DNA of 15,223 bases, taken from assembly GCF_026151205.1 (NCBI RefSeq), contig NC_087073.1, forward strand, positions 23,012,987 through 23,028,209. The letters are read 5' to 3'. Origin of the DNA: Bolinopsis microptera. Lineage: Eukaryota; Ctenophora; Tentaculata; Lobata; Bolinopsidae. Below are positions 8,287 through 14,931 of this stretch, one piece after another. A model generated the notes under the pieces. It saw only the letters and a list, made by a program, of their open reading frames with translations, was not told where the DNA came from and did no database searches. The position numbers and the translations under genes are program-made. Positions within the stretch are counted from its first letter, which is position 1, and each line of letters begins with the position of its first letter.

Positions 8287-9326
8287 CTACTCCATGATCA
8301 TCGGGGCAGGGATGAGGTTGTACGAGACTTCTGATAGAGGGGTCTCATGTTTGATGTTAATCTTTTTTCCTCTGTATCCATGAAGAGCGATAAGAGTTGT
8401 TCTTAGCATAGCAAATATTATCCTCGTTCTTACATGCCCTATCACATCACAACACCTCTCTCACTGGAGCGAATATCGGCGATCTCTCGGAGAAAGGTGG
8501 ATTGCATCGTGTCGACCAGTCTCTTCTGGCTGAGCTTTGAGTAGTTGATTTCAGTATGAGATATAAATCAAGAGGCTTGTATATATAATGAACATATATG
8601 TCAGTTTTAAGAAGAGAAGAGTCAGTTTCAGAAACACTTTGATTATGAGACTGCTGAGTAAAGGAGGTAGTCTGACTGTTCAGCCCACTCATAATCCTGG
8701 ACATTGCGGGATCAAGTTTGGTGACACTGTTATATGTCTAGATTTAGATTTCCTGGGTTTGACGGGGTTATGTGAAGCTTTACAGTCCCCACACATCCAC
8801 ACGTGACCAGAGAGGAGACTGATTATAGACGCTTCCAACATACATTTGTGAAAAGTTTTGACAAACTCACAGTTGTGAAGAAATGAAGAGATACCAAACA
8901 TGATGAGGTATACCAATGATTCCTTCGAATTCAGTTTATTTTTATCTTCGTCAGCGAGGTCAATACTGAGAAACTCTGCACATTACTCCAGCATATCAAG
9001 ATTGAACTGATTAAGTTGTTGGAAGTTGACTGTTTGCTTAGGTAATAGATCAAATGCAGTGAGGACACGTTTAACCAGTACATTAGATTCTGCCTGGAGA
9101 AGCAGGCCCCCAAATGCAGTTTTAATTGCAGTACTATCCATAGTACTATCCATATTGTTAACACGAATAGCAAAATTACCCCTTTGCCCTGCCTAATATT
9201 AGTCCATCTGTAATATAACTGGTAGTGGTATGCAAAAATCAACTTAAATTGCTTTTTTATGTTAAGATTCACAATAAAATTGGCATACATTTGTTTTGTT
9301 TTCACTCTCTTGAGTAGGTCGATCAT
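8287..9326 (-). pseudogene. Decayed minus-strand ORF of unknown origin, broken by a stop and frameshifts
   Basis: Several adjacent minus-strand frames read like protein and take over from one another. The first runs from ATG 9326 to about 9190. The second, including a MDST repeat from a 12-bp duplication at about 9142-9165, continues to 8689 with one in-frame TAA at 8985-8983. The third, Ser/Gln-rich (8704-8584), follows. The fourth, with SKLSQKRLVDTM, ends at 8442. The fifth (about 8455-8287) ends PAPMIME then TAG. Together they would cover roughly 340 residues. Visible features are a hydrophobic stretch (SLVYLIMFGISSFL) and, after it, a Cys-x-x-Cys motif (MCGDCKASH), suggesting metal binding or a thiol centre. 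I do not recognise the family. A host gene relic, a large DNA transposon or an old viral insertion are all possible. Confidence 0.45.
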
Positions 9327-9583
9327 GATAGATTACTGGGAACGAAATGAGAGTATCTACATTATGTATTGTCGACATTCTGGCTACATGCCTTTGTCAT
9401 TGGCGAAACGTTGAGATTACTCTTTCCATAGCTCAATAAATAAAATATATTTGTAATGTAGTAATTAGTTTAAATTTTGTGAAATTTTTATTTTCCGAAG
9501 ACCCATTTCATTAGCTAATTTTGTCAAGAAATATAAGTAAGCTAACCACCCTGAACAATAGGCATTGACCTACAAGCAATGTT
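9327..9583 (+). other. Upstream region / probable 5' UTR of SMIM14
   Basis: Overlapping plus-strand AATAAATAAA at about 9431-9440 may end an unrelated transcript or repeat. A possible acceptor, GAACAATAG|GCATTG, ends at about 9561, some 23 nt before the SMIM14 start, so a 5' UTR exon may begin there. A minimal upstream frame ATG TTA TGA (9579-9587) overlaps the SMIM14 start codon. An in-frame TGA lies shortly upstream of ATG 9584. Confidence 0.4.
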
Positions 9584-9661
9584 ATGAGTGGAGGAGGAGG
9601 ATACGACCCATGCGAATGCGCTTTCTCGCAAGAGGCCGCCATGCGCCGACTCTTATCACTG
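9584..9661 (+). CDS. SMIM14: SMIM14, coding exon 1
   Basis: ATG at 9584 opens 26 codons starting MSGGGGYDPCECAFSQ and ending AMRRLLSL, followed by donor CTG|GTAAAC (phase 0). Animal SMIM14, a small single-pass ER membrane protein of about 100 residues and poorly known function, starts with a near-identical pattern: Gly-rich, (F/Y)DPCEC, S/T-H/Q-E, then AMRRL(I/L)(N/S)L. The start is fixed by an in-frame stop shortly upstream. If the intron is not removed, translation runs 12 more codons to TAA at 9697-9699, immediately followed by an AATAAA hexamer (9699-9704), so a short intronic-polyadenylation product is conceivable. Confidence 0.9.
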
Positions 9662-9831
9662 GTAAACTGGCAACTGCCTTCACATTTCATCTTGTGTTAA
9701 TAAAACTTTTCTTTATTCTATAATTTTCTCAACTTTTCCATTCACCATTTTGCAAAGCAAAAATGTTAAGTGAAATGTTACGAATGGAGGTTTTTGCAGA
9801 AAAGGAGGGATTTTGGAGATCGGGAAGGTAG

Positions 9832-10865
9832 CAGAGGCGGCTCTTTTTTGTTGGGGACTGGCCCGTGGTACCAGCCAATGTTTACTCAAAAAATATATAT
9901 AATATCAATGGTAATAAGAAATTCATCCCCGTGGGGCACATGCATAAATATAAAATGTAAAGGAAATCTCAAACTATTCAATTTAGACTCTACCGGTAAA
10001 GTATGCAATGAAGGTTTATAACTTAAAGTTTTATTTTCCAATGGTTAATAGGTAAAGATAAGAAAAGTAGAACAAGACTGAGCACTTCAAAATTTGTAGG
10101 GAGCTGGCTGGCAGTTGTGTTGGGTGTCCAATCGACGGACTCAGGGGGCTTGGGGACATCCCCCCTCCCCAACTGCTGATGGCTATTCGCCGATGACTGC
10201 ATACAATACCACAGCAGAAAGATAATTAATTAATTAAATTATTCTAACATACATTACAGTTACACACAGGGCCTCATGTATGTAATGTGTCACAGGCGAC
10301 AGCAAACAAAAACGGGAACTTAGTGAAATAGGACACCACACGTGTATGATCTCAGCCGCGGAGTATGATAGTTCAAATTGCAGGGTGTCCTGGACAACCT
10401 GATCATATAGATTAACAGTACCGATGCCCTGTTCCAGAGAGCAAAAAACAATACAACAGACTGATAACCAACTCCCAGCGTAATGCCTGGAGAACTTTCG
10501 GTCAGGTAACAGAATCTGTTAAAGAAATCAGAAGGATGAACAAGATTCTGAATTCAACAAACGACAATTCGGCTTTAAGAAGGGATGTTCGACCGAAGCA
10601 GCCCTTCATAAAGTAACTCACTCCATCAAGCGCAGGATAGCTAAGAAGGGATACGTCTTAGGAGTCTTTCTAGATATAGAGGGAGCCTTTGATAATGTCT
10701 CTTTCAAGGTTATTTCTGACGCTATCAAGAAATAGCCACAGCACAATGGATTATTAACATGGTCACTAACAGATTCATCACATTAAATCATATGATTACT
10801 ATTTCTATTTTCAAGCAAGGGCCACCAGATAATAATTTTAGGGCGTCCATCAATAGCCGCCTCTA
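9832..10865. mobile_element. 1034-bp hAT-like element with 8-bp target duplication
   Basis: Ends are CAGAGGCGGCT and AGCCGCCTCTA, an 11-bp inverted repeat with one terminal mismatch. It is flanked by GAAGGTAG at 9824-9831 and 10866-10873. The homologous position in intron copy II (near 11890-11900, GAGATAGG) is uninterrupted. The ends and 8-bp duplication fit the hAT superfamily. It encodes no hAT transposase. Its cargo is AT-rich filler and a broken LINE reverse transcriptase fragment. Confidence 0.8.
10437..10840 (+). pseudogene. Broken Jockey-like non-LTR reverse transcriptase fragment
   Basis: The first part (about 10437-10561) reads like the linker after the endonuclease domain (LITNSQRNAWRTF, then KEIRRMNKIL). 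In another frame, 10564-10735 encodes the RT block QFGFKKGCSTEAALHKV and, downstream, LGVFLDIEGAFDNV. The latter is motif A, with the catalytic Asp of LDxxxAFD. A stop TAG at 10733 and a frame change follow, then QWIINMVTNRFIT in a third frame. The residues normally lying between the linker and the GF-x-K-G-CST block are missing, a large internal deletion. It sits inside the hAT-like element, so it inserted into an ancestor of that element or was captured. It cannot encode a working enzyme. Confidence 0.85.
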
Positions 10866-11296
10866 GAAGGTAGGTCTAAATTTGGTTTCTGTTTGTCACA
10901 CTTTGCTATAACAGCGAGAAAGACTTGTGCGGCGTGCAAGGGTTGCTTGGGGAGTTGTGTTGTATAGTCAGCAGTCAGTGAATGCGTGGTGCGCACTATA
11001 ATGGTAAACATATACATTCTACAAGTACATATACCTGAAAATGTTTTATTTGTTAACGCAATAGCTATTATGTTTATGCAATAAGCCCAATTTGTATGTG
11101 ACACGTGTAGTTACTAATGTGTATTATATAAGACATGAATATAGTTTACTTTTTGCTTCCAATTTCTTAAATTACAGATAAAAAATTCAAGTTCTACAGC
11201 AAATTCTACGGCAATTGAATTGAATCACAAGTGTTTCCCCCTATCTTAAACATAATATTATGAAGTGCTTGTAGTGAATGGAAATCTAGATACCCC

Positions 11297-11779
11297 ACTT
11301 TTTTCCAAACCACTGTCCAAAATGAGCACTCATGTCAGAGTTGTCAGTTCATTGACTTGATAATGTCCAAAGAGGGGTGACACCCCCCCCCCCCCCCCGT
11401 AAGAATAACGCAGCTGATAAGTGGACTCATTGTAAATTAATAACAATGCATTTTTTCAACCCACTTTTGCTTGCCATTGTGATTGAATAAGACTCGTTTT
11501 AGAAAAGGCAGTAGAAAGGCATTATTGTTGATCCCGCACTAATAGAGGAATCATCTGGAGTCTAATTTTAAAAATTGCCAAAATTTATATTTTATTGAAG
11601 AATATAAATGAGGGTTTCAAATTCGATCTTCAGCCAGTTTTAAATGTATTTCCTTAAATTTCTAAAATATGAATCAAATTAAATTCTTATTTATAGATTA
11701 AAATGACCCATAACTTATGATTTTTGTTGAAGTGACTTTGCTCAAAACTTTTTTCTTTTTAAATATTTTGGTTTCGGTA
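11297..11779. other. Intron 1 spacer with a poly-C run
   Basis: No exon or element ends recognised. A run of 16 C at 11383-11398 is a simple homopolymer, the same composition class as the poly-G minisatellite downstream read on the other strand. Confidence 0.6.
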
Positions 11780-13080
11780 TCACATTTCACGTAACAGTTT
11801 AATTTTTTTCTTTTCACCCTTTTGAAAAAAGGCAATAGTGAAAGGTTACGAATGGAGGTTTTTGCAGAAAAACGTGGATTTTGGAGAACGAGATAGGTGG
11901 GTTTAAATATGTCGTGTGTCCGTTCGTTACCATGCAACGAAAAAGTTGGACGCGCGCGAGGATTGCTTGCGGAGATGTGATGTATAGATAGCCTGTGATC
12001 TATGAATGCGCGGCGCGACTGTGTTTTAATGTACAGGGTGGGCCAAAAGTCAGTACCCATACGTTGGCCTTAATAGCTCCGCCGTGTTTTATATTTGAGA
12101 GCTGTTGCTTTGCAGATGGCATACTGTACTTACTGGTTCGAGGATTCCGTTGTCAAAATTTGAAAATTCGAATATTTTAGACCACGCCCATTCAATATCA
12201 AAACACCTATATTGTTTTCTCTGAACATGCTGAACGCCTAATTTTTTCAGAGACGGTAGATTATCAAATGTTGCATATGATCTGAAAACATGAGGCAAAA
12301 CGGATTAGAAATGACGAAGTTATCAAGCATTTTCTGTATCTCGTTAACAAAATTGACTGGGTGATTATGTGACACCGTGACACGACACCTTAATTGGGCA
12401 CCCTTAACAATTCCCATAATGTATAACGGGGTAGTTAACGGGGCACCTTATCACGTGATTAGGTAAACCAATCACCTGATCACACGTAATGAATAAACTC
12501 GTTATGCTTCATATCTCGGTCATCTAAGAAGCTACAGTTCTAATTCTTTCAGGACAAACGTAATTCGAATGGCCAAACACAATTCAATAACATTTAGCTT
12601 GATCCGACTATCCAAACTATCAAATAAATGTGAAAATGAACCTCCATTTGAAAAAAATGAACGCGAATATTTTTCGAGTTGACAAATTCCTCGAACCAGT
12701 GGTGGTACTAAGTCATACCAGAAAGAAGTATTTAAATTGGGCACTCAGTGACTGAGCTATAAAGGCCAACGTATGGGTACTGACTTTTGGCCCACCCTGT
12801 ATATGATGCATGTAATGTATAATATTACTATTAGGTAATACGCCCAATTTGTACGTGGCAGGCACGCGTAGTGTATTGATGTGTACACGAGTATAGTTTA
12901 CATTTGCTGATAATTTCTTGAATTTCAGATACAAGTTAAGTTATACGGCAATTGAATTGAATTTCAAGTGTTTCCCGTATTTGATGCATAATTTATCAAT
13001 ATTATTATCATGAAGATTGAAGTGAGCTGATTGGAGCTTATACTTAAATTTATCGTAAATGTGAAATGGAAATCTAGCGT
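11780..13080. repeat. Intron 1 duplication, copy II
   Basis: Second copy of the intronic segment described at 9721-11296. It lacks the hAT-like insertion but carries a mariner-like MITE at 12034-12799. Copy I is uninterrupted at that site (around TATAATGGTAAACATATAC, near 10997-11015). Each copy thus supplies the empty site for the insertion in the other. Divergence is considerable, so the duplication is old. Confidence 0.7.
12034..12799. mobile_element. 766-bp Tc1/mariner-like MITE with TA target duplication
   Basis: The inverted ends are 46 bp long with one mismatch, starting CAGGGTGGGCCAAAAGTC (12034-12079 and 12754-12799), and are flanked by TA on both sides (12032-12033 and 12800-12801). 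TA duplication with such ends is typical of Tc1/mariner elements. The interior has short open frames only and nothing like a DDE transposase, so it is non-autonomous. The DUF4817-like protein at 3271-4011 belongs to a transposase type that could move such elements, but no sequence link between them is visible. Confidence 0.9.
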
Positions 13081-13205
13081 CCGCCAAAACGAAACAACGG
13101 GCGCAATTCTTGTTAAGTGTAAAAATTAAACTAAACTGTTATTTTCAAAATGTTGATTCTGAATAATACAATAAATCGGGGACTGAGATTTTATTTTGTT
13201 TTCAG

Positions 13206-13251
13206 TTAAGACAAAGTCAATCGTACTGTACTGATACTGAATGTGAAAATA
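13206..13251 (+). CDS. SMIM14: SMIM14, coding exon 2
   Basis: A 46-nt exon between a strong acceptor (TTTATTTTGTTTTCAG) and an ideal donor (A|GTAAGT). It encodes LRQSQSYCTDTECEN plus one base (phase 0 in, phase 1 out). LRQSQS(Y/F)CTD(T/N)EC is the most conserved block of SMIM14 and directly follows the AMRRL..L of exon 1, so exons 1 and 2 join without a gap. The intron between them is 3544 bp and is full of repeats. Confidence 0.95.
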
Positions 13252-13439
13252 GTAAGTAATTATTTTTGTTATATTATGTTAATTTAGATGGTAACACAAA
13301 AGTGAAACTCCTTATTAATATTATTTTTACTTTTACTTTGGAGAACTTTATCTAAAATCATAGCTTCAGTAAAATACCAGATCATAAAAAGGTCCGGGAT
13401 TTACAATTAACACCAATTAACTGTTAACTGTTAATTGCT

Positions 13440-13582
13440 CTATTCCAGTGTCAACTAATTAGTTTATTGAAATACATATTCCAGTGGCCACTAATTAGCT
13501 AATTGATTATATACATGTTTCAGTGTCCACTAATTACTTAATTAGCTATTTAATGTTATTTGTTTTAGTGTCCACTAATTAG
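13440..13582 (+). repeat. Decayed repeats of about 40 bp with acceptor-like motifs, end of intron 2
   Basis: Four diverged units share a core near AGTG(T/G)CCACTAATTAG, each preceded by a pyrimidine-rich TTCCAG, TTCCAG, TTTCAG or TTTTAG. The AGs end near 13448, 13484, 13523 and 13568, at intervals of 36-45 nt. CTAAT, present in each unit, resembles a branch-point consensus. The series runs directly into the 59-bp array, whose first acceptor AG ends at 13606. Confidence 0.65.
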
Positions 13583-14043
13583 TTTAATTAATGTTACCTG
13601 TTTCAGTGCCAAATCTGCCAGCAGCCCGTAACACTGATATGTTTAATTAATGTTACCTGTTTCAGTGCCAAATCTGCCAGCAGCCCGTAACACTGATATG
13701 TTTAATTAATGTTACCTGTTTCAGTGCCAAATCTGCCAGCAGCCCGTAACACTGATATGTTTAATTAATGTTACCTGTTTCAGTGCCAAATCTGCCAGCA
13801 GCCCGTAACACTGATATGTTTAATTAATGTTACCTGTTTCAGTGCCAAATCTGCCAGCAGCCCGTAACACTGATATGTTACCTGTTTCAGTGCCAAATCT
13901 GCCAGCAGCCCGTAACACTGATATGTTTAATTAATGTTACCTGTTTCAGTGCCAAATCTGCCAGCAGCCCGTAACACTGATATGTTTAATTAATGTTACC
14001 TGTTTCAGTGCCAAATCTGCCAGCAGCCCGTAACACTGATATG
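13583..14043 (+). repeat. 59-bp tandem array duplicating the SMIM14 exon 3 splice acceptor
   Basis: Eight units: seven of 59 bp and one (13878-13925) of 48 bp lacking 11 bp at its start. They appear identical otherwise. Each unit has 24 nt of intron ending TTACCTGTTTCAG and then 35 nt of exon 3 coding sequence from TGCCAAATCTG to CACTGATATG. Identical acceptor AGs end at 13606, 13665, 13724, 13783, 13842, 13890, 13949 and 14008. Only after the last does the exon continue into ACTCAAACTTAT. Splicing to any earlier acceptor gives an in-frame TAA within the next TTTAATTAA. Use of 13842 reads through the short unit first, because 48 is divisible by three, and then stops. Confidence 0.95.
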
Positions 14044-14105
14044 ACTCAAACTTATATCATGGTGTTTGGAATGTTCTTTACTATGCTGATGATGTGGTTT
14101 ATGAG
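14009..14105 (+). CDS. SMIM14: SMIM14, coding exon 3 (transmembrane segment)
   Basis: Joined to the single base left by exon 2, this reads MPNLPAARNTDM, then the hydrophobic stretch YIMVFGMFFTMLMMWFMR, the single membrane helix expected at this point of SMIM14 (compare the helix followed by LRP in vertebrates). A consensus donor ATGAG|GTGCGT ends the exon at 14105 (phase 2), and the following R-P-rich tail would come from an exon beyond the window. If the donor is not used, the frame ends RCVL then TAG at 14116-14118. The upstream acceptor is the last of eight copies. Its identity rests on position, phase and hydrophobicity as well as sequence. Confidence 0.85.
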
Positions 14106-14117
14106 GTGCGTTCTGTA

Positions 14118-14206
14118 GGGGGGGGGGGGGGGGGGGGGGGCTGTGTTCCATTTAATTTATACAACATGTTGGGGGGGGGGCTGTGTTCCATTTAATTTAT
14201 ACAGCA
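14118..14206. repeat. Poly-G minisatellite, left block
   Basis: Two units of a run of G (23 at 14118-14140, 10 at 14171-14180) plus CTGTGTTCCATTTAATTTAT and ACA(A/G)CA. The same unit resumes at 14930. Runs of this length can form G-quadruplexes and are prone to slippage and assembly error. Confidence 0.9.
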
Positions 14207-14246
14207 ATCCACTGGTAAGCGATTCGGAAAATCATGGGCCGGCATA

Positions 14247-14318
14247 GTGCCGGGGCGGGTATGATCCGCCAACCTCCGAGTTACATGCCTGGTGCTCTAC
14301 CAATTGAGCTACCGGCCC
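14247..14318 (-). tRNA. tRNA-like sequence, anticodon TGT (Thr), probably a pseudogene or SINE head
   Basis: On the minus strand from 14318: GGGCCGG, TA, a perfect D-arm (GCTC AATTGGTA GAGC), then an anticodon arm with loop CATGTAA (anticodon TGT) whose stem has a mismatch and a wobble, a T-arm GGCGG ATCATAC CCGCC, then CCGGCAC. The length of 72 nt fits a tRNA. Against a working gene are the T-loop without TTC (a poor B box), the imperfect anticodon stem and a mismatch in the acceptor stem. Curiously, CCGGCCC, a perfect partner for the 5' strand, lies 10 nt further on. The A-box-like TAGCTCAATTGG is good. It could head a tRNA-derived SINE. Confidence 0.55.
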
Positions 14319-14459
14319 TATTCAGCTCAGGAATTTCTTGCACGCCTATCAGTAAGCAATCGTGTCGTTATCTCATATCTGCTGCTATTAGTACACTGCA
14401 TTATATGCAGCTGGGATACTCACTGCCATATTTGTGAGTGTGCATACTGTGTGTAATGT
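14319..14459. other. Insert sequence between the tRNA-like gene and the palindrome
   Basis: No gene seen. The plus-strand ORF that crosses here (14234-14437) includes the antisense of the tRNA-like sequence and is not a plausible protein. Confidence 0.5.
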
Positions 14460-14931
14460 TTTTAATTTGCGATTGGGGAGGCGGATTATCGTTGTGAAGT
14501 ACTGTACTACTCACGAAGTACTGTACACGATGTTTTCAACCCACGAGTCAGAGAGCAAGCTCAACTGACGGCTCCCAAGGATGTCGTATGCACATGTGAT
14601 CTGGTCAAGAATGTGGTTGGGCTGTGATTTTATCGACCATGAATACCAAGCATATAAGCAGATATTTGAATTGACTAGATTTCCACTGGTAAGCGATTCG
14701 GAAAATCATGGACCAGTCAATTCAAATATCTGCTTATATGCTTGGTATTCATGGTCGATAAAATCACAGCCCAACCACATTCTTGACCAGATCACATGTG
14801 CATACGACATCCTTGGGAGCCGTCAGTTGAGCTTGCTCTCTGACTCGTGGGTTGAAAACATCGTGTACAGTACTTCGTGAGTAGTACAGTACTTCACAAC
14901 GATAATCCGCCTCCCCAATCGCAAATTAAAA
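14460..14931. repeat. Perfect 217-bp inverted repeat with 38-nt spacer
   Basis: 14460-14676 is matched without a mismatch by the reverse complement of 14715-14931. The spacer, 14677-14714, contains the CCACTGGTAAGCGATTCGG string also found at 14209. Inside each arm a short direct repeat, GAAGTACTGTAC, occurs twice. A transcript would fold into a 217-bp hairpin. The absence of any mismatch means it is very young, is maintained by gene conversion, or is a sequencing or assembly fold-back artefact. Confidence 0.97.

Larger units (their letters stand above)
9721..11296. repeat. Intron 1 duplication, copy I
   Basis: Diverged direct repeat of about 11780-13080. The left part shares TTACGAATGGAGGTTTTTGC then GGATTTTGGAGA (about 9778-9819 versus 11847-11888). 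The right part, 10866-11296, shares TTGCTTG(G/C)GGAG, GAATGCG(T/C)GG, CGCCCAATTTGTA-like, AGTATAGTTTAC-like, GGCAATTGAATTGAAT, CAAGTGTTTCCC and GAAATGGAAATCTAG-like strings. Copy I is split by the hAT-like element at 9832-10865; copy II is not. Confidence 0.7.
14207..14929. mobile_element. 723-bp insertion splitting the minisatellite, with 13-bp flanking direct repeats
   Basis: The minisatellite unit is broken after ATACAGCA and resumes with the same bases: AATTTATACAGCA occurs at 14194-14206 and 14930-14942. This looks like a target-site duplication of retroposon-like length. The insert holds a tRNA-like sequence (14247-14318) and nearly all of a large palindrome. A 29-nt string beginning CCACTGGTAAGCGATTCGG occurs at its left end and again in the palindrome spacer. 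No poly-A tail or coding sequence is seen. Recombination between minisatellite units could also give the flanking match. Confidence 0.5.

Noticed and set aside
8588-8806. Plus-strand frame in the decayed region
   Set aside because: The minus-strand frames have better protein-like continuity across the region; this one has no recognisable motif.
9380-9445. CGAAACG followed by AATAAATAAA as a hammerhead ribozyme or Penelope-type 3' end
   Set aside because: No CTGATGA core was found next to the GAAAC, so the ribozyme cannot be supported.
11698-12060. 120-codon minus-strand frame
   Set aside because: It runs from intronic duplication DNA into the terminus of the mariner-like MITE and has no family resemblance.
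13583-14043. Regular 59-bp array considered as a CRISPR or a satellite
   Set aside because: There are no unique spacers, and each unit is explained by duplication of an intron-exon boundary of SMIM14.
14581-14880. 99-codon plus-strand open frame
   Set aside because: It lies across the perfect palindrome, so one half is the antisense of the other; not a plausible protein.
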